Both the position numbers and the translations under genes were made by a program. Of a stretch of DNA of 64,000 bases, positions 45,062 through 53,731 are shown in pieces. The notes beneath the pieces were generated by a model. The model did not search any database and was not told the DNA's origin. It worked only from the letters and a program-made list of their open reading frames with translations. Within the stretch, counting starts at the first letter, position 1; every line of letters begins with the position of its first letter. The stretch lies in contig VHCJ01000008.1 of the NCBI GenBank assembly GCA_016871755.1, forward strand, positions 1 through 64,000, read 5' to 3'. Origin of the DNA: Verrucomicrobiota bacterium (GTDB lineage Bacteria; Verrucomicrobiota; Verrucomicrobiia; Opitutales; Opitutaceae).

Positions 45062-45685
45062 ATGGGACGGCGAGTCGAGGCAGAAGCTTGGAGCGATCGT
45101 GACACGGTGGGGCACGCGTACCGCCTGCTCGGCTGCTGGCTCTGCGTGCGCGGCGTCGACGGAGCGGTCCTGCGGCGACGGATCACGGAAACGGAAGCCT
45201 ATCACGGGCCGGAGGACCGGGCTTCGCACGCCAGCCGCGGGCGCACGCCGCGCAACGCGGTGATGTTCGGACCGGGCGGCGTGTGGTACGTCTACCTCTG
45301 CTACGGCGTGCATGAGATGCTGAACCTCGTGACCGGCCCGGCGGAGTGGCCGGCGGCGGTGCTGATCCGCGGCATCGAAGGATGGAGCGGGCCGGGTCGC
45401 GTGACGCGCGTCTTGGGCGTGGACCGATCGCTAAACGGAGGCCGCGTCGATCGCGCCGAGCGGGGTCGGATCGCGGCATGGATCGAGGAGGACGAGACCG
45501 CGCGGCCGATTCCGCCCGGCGAGATTGAAGCGGGTCCGCGGATTGGCGTGGCGTACGCCGGGCCGGAGTGGGCGGCCAAGCCCTGGCGCTTCCGCTGGAT
45601 GCCCCGCTGGACTCCGCCCCGCCCGGCGTCAGTGCGCCCGCAAGGAACGGCCCGGTCGCGCGGAGCGACCGGATCCCTCGTCTAG
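45062..45685 (+). CDS. DNA-3-methyladenine glycosylase, AAG/MPG type
   Basis: This 207-residue base-excision repair enzyme removes alkylated purines from DNA. It has the signature ITETEAYHGPEDRASHA with the catalytic Glu, NAVMFGPGGVWYVYLCYGVH, and LIRGIEGWSGPGRVTRVLG, as in the human AAG family. Length fits the family. It stands alone on the plus strand, 238 bases from the upstream divergent gene, and its last four bases CTAG also encode the stop of the convergent aminotransferase gene. Confidence 0.92.
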   Translation: MGRRVEAEAWSDRDTVGHAYRLLGCWLCVRGVDGAVLRRRITETEAYHGPEDRASHASRGRTPRNAVMFGPGGVWYVYLCYGVHEMLNLVTGPAEWPAAVLIRGIEGWSGPGRVTRVLGVDRSLNGGRVDRAERGRIAAWIEEDETARPIPPGEIEAGPRIGVAYAGPEWAAKPWRFRWMPRWTPPRPASVRPQGTARSRGATGSLV

Positions 45686-46983
45686 GCCTTGGCCACGGCC
45701 GCGGCGGCGTAGCGGTCGAGCCGGTCGACCACGGCCGCGATCTCCTGCGGGAGATTGAAGAAGTGGACGGAGAGCCGGATGTCCTGCGGATGAGTGACGG
45801 GCGACAGCAGCATGCGATTTTCCTGATGCAGCGTCTCATAGGCGGCCGCGGCCTTGCAGGCGGCGGGCAACCGGAGCACGACGATGCCATTGCGGGCGTC
45901 GGCGGCGGTGGGGGAGGTCATCGTGAGATGCTTGCTTGCCTGCACGGCCTGGGTGGCGAAGCCAGCGAGCTCAACGATCCGCGCGTGGATGCGGTCCCAG
46001 CCCAGCCCCTCGAGCCAGGCGAGTGAATCCGCCAGTCCGGCGAACCCGGCGCTGTTGCGGGTGGCGAACTCGTAGCGTCGCGAATCGGGAAGCCATGTGA
46101 AGTTGCCCACTTCGTCGAAGGTGGCCTGCGCGCGGGAGCCGGTCCAGGAAACCGGCGTCGCTTCCAAGGCGTCCCGCCGCGTGAGCAGGGCCCCGGTGCC
46201 CTTGGGTCCGAGCAGCCACTTGTGTCCGCACAGGCTGTAGTAGTCGCAGCCGATCTCGTGGAAATTGACCCGCACGTTGCCGGGCCCCTGGGCGCCGTCC
46301 AGCAGCAGTCGGAAGTTGCGGGCGCGCAGTGCGGCGGCGAGCTCGCGACCCGGCACGGTCCGGCCGCTGCCGCGGGAGACGTGGCTGAGGGCGACGAGGC
46401 GGGTGGTGGGCGTGAGACGGGAGAGCACCTCCGCCACGACTCGCGTGGGATCGCCGACCGGGACCACGCGCCGCCGCACGCCGAAGCGCCGCTCGAGGTT
46501 GTAGACGGGCATGAGCATGGCGGGATGCTCTTCGTCGCCGATGAGGATCTCGTCGCCGGGCCGCCAGTCGATCGACCAGAGCACGATGTTGAGGCCGGTG
46601 GTGGTGTTGCTGGTCAGGGTGACCTCGGCCGGGTCGGCCCCGGTGAGATGGGCGATGCGGTTCCGGCAGTCATTCTCCAAGTCTGTGATCTGCGCGTTGA
46701 TCTTCGGATCGGCCGGTGCCTCGTTCTGCAGGTCCAGCGCCGCCTTCACGGCGTTCATCACCCGCCGCGGCGAGGGACCGTACCCGCCGGACTGGAAGTA
46801 AAGGCAGTTTGACAGCGCCGGAATCTGCGCGCGCGCGGCCCCGACCCAGTCGGCGGACGCGGCCGCTGCGGGGTCTGCGGTCGGCGCGGCACCGGCCCGG
46901 AGCACGGCGGCACCGGCGCCGCCGGCGAGGAGCGAACCGACGAAGCGTCGGCGGGAGAACGAACGGGGGCGGGACGAATGCAT
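45682..46983 (-). CDS. Class V aminotransferase with Tat signal
   Basis: This 433-residue PLP enzyme has a fold-type I aminotransferase domain resembling cysteine desulfurases and isopenicillin-N-epimerase-like proteins. The Schiff-base Lys lies in SLCGHKWLLGPKGTG, and LLDGAQGPGN supplies the cofactor Asp. The N-terminus reads FSRRRFVGSLLAGGAGAAVL, a strong Tat signal, so the enzyme is probably exported with PLP already bound, like the periplasmic epimerase EgtE/IpnE-like group in other Verrucomicrobia. Its substrate is unknown. It is the third gene after the acetylxylan esterase and the AGE epimerase (33-base gap). Confidence 0.88.
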   Translation of the reverse strand: MHSSRPRSFSRRRFVGSLLAGGAGAAVLRAGAAPTADPAAAASADWVGAARAQIPALSNCLYFQSGGYGPSPRRVMNAVKAALDLQNEAPADPKINAQITDLENDCRNRIAHLTGADPAEVTLTSNTTTGLNIVLWSIDWRPGDEILIGDEEHPAMLMPVYNLERRFGVRRRVVPVGDPTRVVAEVLSRLTPTTRLVALSHVSRGSGRTVPGRELAAALRARNFRLLLDGAQGPGNVRVNFHEIGCDYYSLCGHKWLLGPKGTGALLTRRDALEATPVSWTGSRAQATFDEVGNFTWLPDSRRYEFATRNSAGFAGLADSLAWLEGLGWDRIHARIVELAGFATQAVQASKHLTMTSPTAADARNGIVVLRLPAACKAAAAYETLHQENRMLLSPVTHPQDIRLSVHFFNLPQEIAAVVDRLDRYAAAAVAKA

Positions 46984-47016
46984 GGGAGGGGAGGAAGAGG
47001 CGGCCGGGGTGGCGGG

Positions 47017-48234
47017 TCAGGTGGACGGCGCGGGTGGCGCGAGCAACTCCTCGGTCAGGCGCAGGCAGTACCACTGCATGCGCGGCAGGTGGAAGCAGCC
47101 CTTCCACAGGTTGCCCTTCAGCCGCGTCGAAATCCGCCCGTCGCGGTGCGCGTAGCCGAACCACTCGCCGTGCACGGGATCGGCGAAGACGCGGTGTGAC
47201 CACGTGTGGACCTGCTCGTGCCAGGCGGCGTACTTGGCGTCGCCGGTGAGCTGGTAGGCGAGCAGCGTGGCGATTTCGGCCTCGTTGTGCGGCCACCAGA
47301 ACTTCATCTCCGCCCAGTACTCCTGCACCGGCAGTCCGCGGAGATCGGTGAAGTAGAGCAGCCCCCCGAACTCCCGGTCCCAGCCGCGCGCCCACATGCA
47401 GTCGAGGATGGCGAGGCCCAGCTGGCGCAGCCGCGCGTCGTTGCCGCGCAGTTTCGCCTCGTGCAGGATGAACCACGCGCACTCGATCGCATGGCCGGGG
47501 TTGAGCGTCCGGCCGTCGAAGTGATCGACGATTGCCCCATCCGGGGCGACCGCCTCCATCAGCGCGCCGAGGTCCGGCTTGTAGAAGTCCCGCTCGATCT
47601 CCGCGATCGACGCGTCGATCCACTCGGTGCACGTGCGGCCGCGCACCCGGACGTCGCCGAGGAGGGAGCGCACCTCCTGGGCCGTGACGATCGCGATCAT
47701 CAGCGGCGCCACGCCCTTCATCGGGCGGGTCTGCGGATCGGACTTCGGCGGCATGACGCCCGGGGTGAAGCTGTGGTGGAGGTAGGTGTCGAAGAACGCC
47801 AGCGCCTCGGCGCGCGCGGCCTCCTCACCGGTGGCGACGGCGTAGGCGGCCGCGGCGATGGTCGCGAAGCACTCGCTGTAGACGTAGCGCCGCATCCGCA
47901 GCGGGCGACCATCGCGCGTCACCGTGAAGTAGAGCTTGCCGCCGGGTCCGCGGCAGTGGTCGCGGATGAACTGGAGGCAGCTGCGCGACATCTCCAGCCA
48001 CGCCGGATTGGGACCGTGGGTGCGGTGCAGGGTCGCGAACATCCACGCCGCGCGGCCCTGGAGCCACACGGCCTTGTCGGTGTCGATCACCGTGCCGTCC
48101 TCGGACAGCGCCGTCAGGATGCCGCCGTGTTCGCGGTCGGCTCCGTGCTTCAGCCAGAAGGGGATCGTGCTCCCGAGGAGCCCGTGGCGGTAGGTTTCGC
48201 GCAGCGTTTCAAGGCGGGTACGGTCAAGGTGCAT
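47017..48234 (-). CDS. AGE-family epimerase/isomerase
   Basis: This 405-residue (alpha/alpha)6-barrel protein belongs to the N-acylglucosamine 2-epimerase family, which also includes mannose isomerase and cellobiose 2-epimerase. Landmarks are WLQGRAAWMFATL, RYVYSECFATIAAAAY, LNPGHAIECAWF, and KFWWPHNEAEIA, which carry the catalytic His residues and the sugar-ring contacts. No signal peptide is present, so it is cytoplasmic. It lies between a secreted carbohydrate esterase and the aminotransferase on the same strand. Its exact sugar is not readable from sequence. Confidence 0.9.
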   Translation of the reverse strand: MHLDRTRLETLRETYRHGLLGSTIPFWLKHGADREHGGILTALSEDGTVIDTDKAVWLQGRAAWMFATLHRTHGPNPAWLEMSRSCLQFIRDHCRGPGGKLYFTVTRDGRPLRMRRYVYSECFATIAAAAYAVATGEEAARAEALAFFDTYLHHSFTPGVMPPKSDPQTRPMKGVAPLMIAIVTAQEVRSLLGDVRVRGRTCTEWIDASIAEIERDFYKPDLGALMEAVAPDGAIVDHFDGRTLNPGHAIECAWFILHEAKLRGNDARLRQLGLAILDCMWARGWDREFGGLLYFTDLRGLPVQEYWAEMKFWWPHNEAEIATLLAYQLTGDAKYAAWHEQVHTWSHRVFADPVHGEWFGYAHRDGRISTRLKGNLWKGCFHLPRMQWYCLRLTEELLAPPAPST

Positions 48235-48280
48235 GAAGGCGGGGAAAAACGATCCGGACGAAACCCGTTCCGAGGGCGCG

Positions 48281-49645
48281 TCACTTCAAGCCAGCCAGGG
48301 CGGCCACCCACTGCTGGATGGCCTGAGTCTGCTCGGGCGTGACGTTGTGCCCGGTCTCGATGGCGAGCAGGAGATGCTTGGGGGCGGTGATGACGTTGTA
48401 GGCGGCGTAGAGCGAGGTGGGGGGGCAGGTCTCGTCGTTGTAGCCCCACGAGTAGAAGCCCGGCACGCGCAGCCGCCGGGCGAAGTTCACCGCGTCGTAG
48501 TAGGCGGTCGTCGCCCGTTTCGCCGGCGTGTCGTGGGGGGAGGGCATCCCGCCCTCCGACCGCATCATGTGCGGCCAACCGCCGGCGCGCCCGTGGAGGT
48601 AGCCGGTGACGTCGGAGTACGCGGGGTAGTTGGCGGCGAGGGCGGTGACGCGGGGGTCGAGGGCCGCGGTGGTGATGGAGAGCTGCCCGCCCTGGCTGCC
48701 GCCGATGACGATGAGCGTGCGCCGGTCCCAGGCCGGATGGGAGACGAGGTAATCATTGGCGCGCAGGCAGCCGAGGTAGACGCGCCGGTAGTAATAGCGC
48801 TCGCGTAAATCGAGGTTGTACACGTTGTAGCCATTCAGCGCGGCCGCCCCGAGCTGATCGTAAAGCTCCTGCGGCAGGTTGACCGGGATGCCGTGAATGC
48901 CGATCTGCAGGGTGATGAACCCGCGTTCAGCAAGGTCGACGAGCCCGCGGTAGGGGCGCACGCCGGCGCCGGGCACGTTCAGGAGGGCCGGGAACGGACC
49001 GGGTCCGCGGGGCACGCACAGGATGCCGTAGATCCGGCTGGTCGCGCTGCTCGTCGCGCCGACGTTCTGGAGACCGACGTGGAAGACCTCCACCTTGGCG
49101 GTGGAGAGGTCGGGCTGCGGGGTCAGCCGCGCGTCGACCGGGATTTCCGCGAGCCGGGCCTTCTGCGCGGACCAGAACGCGTCGAAATCCGCCGGCTCGG
49201 TCTGGGTCGGCTGAATCCCGCCCGGCGCAACGCCGGCGGTGGCGACGCCGCGGTAGGAGCGGCCGGCGACGGTGGCGGTGACGATGCAGCGGATGAAGCC
49301 GGGTTGGGCGAGGCTGCCGCCGGCGATCCGGAGGCCCCCGGCGGGCACCGGGGTGGTGACCGGTGCGGCGTCCAGCATTTCCGGGCCCACGCGGTAGGTG
49401 ACGGACACGCCTTCGACGGGCTGTTGGTCGGCGATGACGGAGACGAGGAACGTCACGGGTTCGCCGACGCCGTAGGTCCAGCCGGTGCGCTCGGGGACCA
49501 CCCGCACCTGCACGGCGGCGGCGCGCGCGTCGGCGGGGGCCGGGACGGTCCAGGTCGCATCGGCGCCCCCGGGCGCCGCCCGCACGAACGGGGCGATGGC
49601 GAGTACGGTGGCGGCGAAGGTGAGCGAGGCGAGGCGGCGGAGCAT
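48281..49645 (-). CDS. Exported acetylxylan esterase (CE7-like)
   Basis: This 454-residue secreted deacetylase has a signal peptide ending APFVRAAPG, an Ig-like N-terminal part (about 45-140) not found in the basic CE7 enzymes, and the CE7 hydrolase domain. The triad is visible as GGSQGG (Ser317), YNDETCPPTS (Asp) and IETGHNV (His). CE7 enzymes remove acetyl groups from xylo-oligosaccharides and cephalosporins. It is the first gene of a three-gene minus-strand operon with the AGE epimerase (46-base gap) and aminotransferase, divergent from the repeat protein at 49772. Confidence 0.9.
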   Translation of the reverse strand: MLRRLASLTFAATVLAIAPFVRAAPGGADATWTVPAPADARAAAVQVRVVPERTGWTYGVGEPVTFLVSVIADQQPVEGVSVTYRVGPEMLDAAPVTTPVPAGGLRIAGGSLAQPGFIRCIVTATVAGRSYRGVATAGVAPGGIQPTQTEPADFDAFWSAQKARLAEIPVDARLTPQPDLSTAKVEVFHVGLQNVGATSSATSRIYGILCVPRGPGPFPALLNVPGAGVRPYRGLVDLAERGFITLQIGIHGIPVNLPQELYDQLGAAALNGYNVYNLDLRERYYYRRVYLGCLRANDYLVSHPAWDRRTLIVIGGSQGGQLSITTAALDPRVTALAANYPAYSDVTGYLHGRAGGWPHMMRSEGGMPSPHDTPAKRATTAYYDAVNFARRLRVPGFYSWGYNDETCPPTSLYAAYNVITAPKHLLLAIETGHNVTPEQTQAIQQWVAALAGLK

Positions 49646-49703
49646 GGGGAAAAGGACGGAGCGGCCGAAAGGCCGGTGGGGGCGGGCTCCGGCCGACGAT
49701 TAG

Positions 49704-49719
49704 GCTCGGCAACCCGAGC
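49704..49719. other. Hairpin between divergent genes
   Basis: GCTCGG/CCGAGC with a 4-base loop lies in the 126-base divergent promoter region between the CE7 esterase and the repeat protein. It could be a regulator site or a leader hairpin. Confidence 0.3.
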
Positions 49720-49771
49720 TGCATTTGGGATGCCTTGTCGGTCAGCGGCAACAACAGACAGGAAATCCAAC

Positions 49772-51700
49772 ATGGCCCTTTGGGAATATAAGATCATCAG
49801 CAGCGGCAGGGGCGGCTTTGGCAGCCCGGCGCTTCTGGAGACGCATCTCAACCAGCTCGGCAAGGACGAGTGGGAGATCATCGCCTTTCACACGCAACCG
49901 GACAACCCGCTCGCCTTTCACGGCCTCGCGCGGCGGACCACCCAGCGCGACTGGACGCTTGAGGACGCGGCGGCGTCGGCCGCCAAGGCCGAGGCGGAGA
50001 AGCTCCGGGCCGAGTTCGCGGCCAAGTTCCAAGCCGCCCAGGCGAGTGCCTCGTCCGCCGTGGTCGAGGAGAAGCCCGCCTCGTTCGCTGGCGAGGCGGC
50101 GGCCGGAGAGGACGGCCTGCGCCGCCTCCGCGACACGGACCGCGACCAGGATCCGGAGGAACTGGCCGACGACGAGGATGACGAGTGGAAGAAGCTGGAG
50201 TCGGAGCAGGAACTGCCGAGCTTCTTTGAGTTCATCCGCCCCCACATGCGCCGCAACCAGCGCGGACCGGGCATGTCGCTCGCGGTCGACTACCTTGCGA
50301 ACAAGATCGACCTCACCCTGGGCGAGGTGGTCACGGCCCTGCGCGAGTGCGACTTCGTGATTCCGGAGCGCGAGGACGATGATCCCGTCTACCTTGAGTA
50401 CGACGGCGACCTGTACTGGGTGAACGTCAATCGTCACCACCAACTCTTCATCAACACGAAGGAGAAGCCCCGCCCGGTGTTCCGCACCGTGAAGGGGCAG
50501 CCGGTTGCGGCGCCGGAGCGCCCGGCGGACGACCGCAGTGGGCGGACGGACGAAGGCGGGCGCCGCGCCCGGACCGACGCCGCGCCCGCCGCGGCGTCCT
50601 CGGCGGCCGAGCCGACGGCGCGTCCCGTCACCGATGCTGCTCCGGCGGCTTCGGCTGAGTCCGGGGAACCCGCCGGCTCGACCCCGGCCGGCGGCGGCGA
50701 GGCCGACGACGCGCCGGACACCAACCCGGAGCCCGAGGCCACCGGTCCGGCCGCGGACCTGCTCCGCCGCCTCCGCCCGCTCATGCGCCGCAATCGCCGC
50801 AGCCCTGGTGTCTCCGGCAGCATTCCCTTCCTTTCCCGCGCCCTCCGGCAGAGCGAACCGGAGTTCACCGCCACCCTGGTGGGCGTTGGCTTCATCCTGC
50901 CGACCGGTCCGAACGACAAGCCGGCGGCGCTCGACGTGGGCAACTGGGCGTACTGGCTGAATCAGGATGGCCGTGGCGGCCTCTGGATCAATGGCCGCAA
51001 GCGCAGCGAACGCGACCGGGCGGCGGCCGCCGCCTCCGCTTCGGAGCCAGCATCAGCCCCAGCCTCCGCGTTGGGGTCGGCTTCCGTGCTCCCTTCGGAT
51101 TCCGAGCATGCGTCGACGTCTGCGCCCGCCGGGTCTGCGGCAACGTCAGCGTCAGCATCAACGGTCCCGGCGCCGCAACTCGAGTCGGCTCCGGCGGCCC
51201 CGTCACCCTCCGAACCCGCTGCCGGATCGGCCGCTGCCTCCGCAGCGCCTTCCGGGCCGGTGGCGGACTCGGCGACGGCTTTGGAGCCCGCGTCCTCGTC
51301 CGGAACCGCGTCCGTTCCGGCGTTGCCGGCCGGCGAAGGTGCGACCGGAGGGACCTTGCTTTCCGGCCTGCGCGCCCGGCTTGAGGCGAAACCGCGTGGC
51401 GGCGCCTCGGCGTCGGTCGCCGAGTTGGCGGGCGCGACCGGTGGCAGCGAGTCCGACCTGCTCGCGGCGCTGGCGGCGAACGGCCTTTCCGCGCCCGCAG
51501 CGGACGGCGACAAGTCGGAGCCGGTGGATTTGGCGGACGAGCAGCTCTGGCTGGAGAAGGGGGCCAAGGACGGTGTCCTTCGCCTTCACGCCAAGGCGAA
51601 GGCGAAGCGCAAGTCCTCGTCTGCGGAGGAGTCTGGGGCGGAGGGTGACGACTCCAAGCGCCCGGCCCGAAAATCCTCCAAGAAATCCGCGAAAAACTGA
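49772..51700 (+). CDS. Three-repeat protein with lysine-rich tail; possible DNA-binding protein
   Basis: I do not recognise this 642-residue protein as a named family. Residues 1-55 look like DUF4177 (MALWEYKIISSGRGG). Three copies of an about 85-residue unit follow at about 148-235, 329-415 and 527-605, each with a basic helix (FIRPHMRRNQRGPG; LRPLMRRNRRSPG; LRARLEAKPRGG), a helix ending in VIP, ILP or SAP, and a beta wing (LYWVNVNRHHQLFIN; AYWLNQDGRGGLWIN). This resembles a winged helix. Long Ala/Ser/Pro linkers separate them, and the last 45 residues are Lys/Ser-rich like histone H1 tails. ATG at 49772 follows AGGA. A role in nucleoid structure or gene control is inference only. Confidence 0.75.
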   Translation: MALWEYKIISSGRGGFGSPALLETHLNQLGKDEWEIIAFHTQPDNPLAFHGLARRTTQRDWTLEDAAASAAKAEAEKLRAEFAAKFQAAQASASSAVVEEKPASFAGEAAAGEDGLRRLRDTDRDQDPEELADDEDDEWKKLESEQELPSFFEFIRPHMRRNQRGPGMSLAVDYLANKIDLTLGEVVTALRECDFVIPEREDDDPVYLEYDGDLYWVNVNRHHQLFINTKEKPRPVFRTVKGQPVAAPERPADDRSGRTDEGGRRARTDAAPAAASSAAEPTARPVTDAAPAASAESGEPAGSTPAGGGEADDAPDTNPEPEATGPAADLLRRLRPLMRRNRRSPGVSGSIPFLSRALRQSEPEFTATLVGVGFILPTGPNDKPAALDVGNWAYWLNQDGRGGLWINGRKRSERDRAAAAASASEPASAPASALGSASVLPSDSEHASTSAPAGSAATSASASTVPAPQLESAPAAPSPSEPAAGSAAASAAPSGPVADSATALEPASSSGTASVPALPAGEGATGGTLLSGLRARLEAKPRGGASASVAELAGATGGSESDLLAALAANGLSAPAADGDKSEPVDLADEQLWLEKGAKDGVLRLHAKAKAKRKSSSAEESGAEGDDSKRPARKSSKKSAKN

Positions 51701-51736
51701 GTACAGTAGGGTGGTTCCCCAAGCCTGCGCTACCCC

Positions 51737-52420
51737 GTGCTGACGATCACCGATCTCCGGAAGTCCTTTCCCTCGCCTGAGGCGGGTGGGCAGCCGGTGG
51801 AGATCGTGCGGGTGGCCCGGTTCGAGCTGGCGGCCGGCCAGCAACTCGCCCTGCGGGGCGAGAGCGGGTCGGGGAAGACCACCTTCCTGCATCTCATCGC
51901 GGGCCTGCTCGCGGCGGATGCGGGGCGGATCGACTTCGAGGGTGTGGACGTGGCGGCGCTGGGCGAGGCCGCGCGGGATCGGCTGCGCGCGGAGCGGATC
52001 GGCTACATCTTCCAGACCTTCAACCTCCTGCAGGGCTACACCGTGCTGGAGAACGTGTTGCTCGGAATGAGCTTTGGCAGTGGGCGGATGGATCGGGGAC
52101 ACGCCCGGGCGCAGCTTGAACGCGTCGGTCTGGGGGCCCGGCTGCATCACTTTCCCCGCCAGCTCTCGACCGGCCAGCAGCAGCGGGTCGCGGTGGCCCG
52201 CGCGTTGGCCAACCGGCCCCGGCTGGTGCTCGCCGACGAACCCACGGGCAACCTCGACCGCCGCCGCGGACAGGAAGCACTCGCGCTGATCCGCGAAGCG
52301 TGCGCGGAGGCCAGGGCCGCGCTGCTGCTTGTCAGCCACGATCAGGACGTGCTGGGGCAGTTCACGTATGTCCGCGACTTTGCCGACCTGAACCGTCCCG
52401 CCGCTGCGGGGACCGCGTGA
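51737..52420 (+). CDS. ABC transporter ATP-binding protein (LolD/MacB type)
   Basis: This 227-residue ATPase has all the standard motifs: Walker [11 protein letters not shown]-loop YIFQTFNLL, signature LSTGQQQR, Walker [11 protein letters not shown] and the switch LLLVSHD. The signature LSTGQ in place of LSGGQ is a common variant in this group. GTG at 51737 is used. With the permease 13 bases downstream it forms a LolD/MacB-type exporter for lipoproteins, peptides or lipids. It follows the repeat protein by 36 bases. Confidence 0.93.
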   Translation: MLTITDLRKSFPSPEAGGQPVEIVRVARFELAAGQQLALRGESGSGKTTFLHLIAGLLAADAGRIDFEGVDVAALGEAARDRLRAERIGYIFQTFNLLQGYTVLENVLLGMSFGSGRMDRGHARAQLERVGLGARLHHFPRQLSTGQQQRVAVARALANRPRLVLADEPTGNLDRRRGQEALALIREACAEARAALLLVSHDQDVLGQFTYVRDFADLNRPAAAGTA

Positions 52421-52433
52421 GACCCCGGTTGCC

Positions 52434-53639
52434 ATGACCCTGCCGCTCATCCTCTACCGCAGCCTCCGGCAGCACGCGCTCTCGACGCTCGTGACGGCGG
52501 GCAGCATCGCGCTCGCGGTGGGGCTCCTGATGGTGGTCTGGATGGTGAAGGCGCAGTCGCAGCGTGCGTTCGTGGAGACGAGCACGGGCTTTGACGCGGT
52601 GCTCGGGGCCCGCGGCTCACGGCTGCAACTCGTGCTCAACGCGATCTTCCACCTGGAGGCATCGCCCGGTAACATCTCGTCCGCCGACTTCGAGCAGATC
52701 CGCCGCCATCCTGCGGTGAAGGCGGCGATCCCGCTGGCGGTGGGTGACAACTACCGCGGCTACCGGATCGTCGGCACGCTGGAGGACCTCTTTACGAAGG
52801 TCGAGTACTCGCCCGGACGGCGCTACGCCGTGCAGCCCGGCGGCCGCGTCTTCGCCGGCGCGGCGCATGAGGCGCTGGTGGGCTCGTTCGCGGCCGAGCG
52901 TCTCGGCTTGCGCCTGGGTGACACCTTCCAGCCCTACCACGGACTTGTCTTCGACCCCGCAAACCAACACGAAGAGACCTACACGGTGGTTGGCATCCTT
53001 GAGCCGACGAACACCCCGGCCGACCGTGTGCTGTGGATCCCGCTTGCCGGGATCCAGAACATGAAGGGACACGATCCCAAGTTCGCGACCGACCTCAGCG
53101 CCGTGCTGCTCCAGCTAAGGACGCCGCAGGCCGGATTCATGTTGGACATGATGTACAACCGTCAGGGCAACCGCCTGACATTCGCCTATCCGGTTGGAGC
53201 GATCATCGCGGACCTCTTCGGCAAGATCGGGTGGTTTGACCGCGTGCTCGCGCTCGTGGCGTACCTGGTCGCCTTCGTCGCGGCCGGCAGCGTGCTGGCG
53301 AGCATTTATGCCTCGATGAGTGCGCGGCGCCGCGACCTCGCGATCCTGCGGGCCCTTGGCGCGCGACGGCACACGATCTTCACCGCGGTGGTCGCGGAGG
53401 CCGCCGTCATCGGCGCGCTCGGCGCGCTGGCTGGCTCCATCGTTTACGGTGCGCTGCTCGCTGGCGTGGCGCGGATCATCCGGGCGCAGACCGGCGTGGC
53501 GATCGACGTGCTGGCGGTGCATCCGGTGCTGTGGATCGCGCCGTTGGCGATGATCGCGCTGTGCGCGCTCGGCGGCATCATCCCGGCCCTCAAGGCGTAC
53601 CGCGTACCCGTCGCCGAGACGCTCGCCCCGACGTCCTAG
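52434..53639 (+). CDS. ABC transporter permease (FtsX/MacB fold)
   Basis: This 401-residue membrane protein has one N-terminal helix (about 17-38), a large periplasmic MacB-type domain (40-270, starting QSQRAFVETSTGFDAVLGARGS) and three C-terminal helices with the FtsX segment SMSARRRDLAILRALGARRHTIF. It is the membrane half of the transporter with the preceding ATPase gene. The substrate is not evident; such pairs export lipids, lipoproteins or antimicrobial peptides, or transmit force without transport. Confidence 0.92.
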   Translation: MTLPLILYRSLRQHALSTLVTAGSIALAVGLLMVVWMVKAQSQRAFVETSTGFDAVLGARGSRLQLVLNAIFHLEASPGNISSADFEQIRRHPAVKAAIPLAVGDNYRGYRIVGTLEDLFTKVEYSPGRRYAVQPGGRVFAGAAHEALVGSFAAERLGLRLGDTFQPYHGLVFDPANQHEETYTVVGILEPTNTPADRVLWIPLAGIQNMKGHDPKFATDLSAVLLQLRTPQAGFMLDMMYNRQGNRLTFAYPVGAIIADLFGKIGWFDRVLALVAYLVAFVAAGSVLASIYASMSARRRDLAILRALGARRHTIFTAVVAEAAVIGALGALAGSIVYGALLAGVARIIRAQTGVAIDVLAVHPVLWIAPLAMIALCALGGIIPALKAYRVPVAETLAPTS

Positions 53640-53731
53640 CCTGACCTGACCCAGCCGCGCCGCACCCGTCGCGTCGCGTCCGACGCACGGCCGCATCCGC
53701 CTTCCTCCCGCAGTCTCATCCCCGAAACGCC

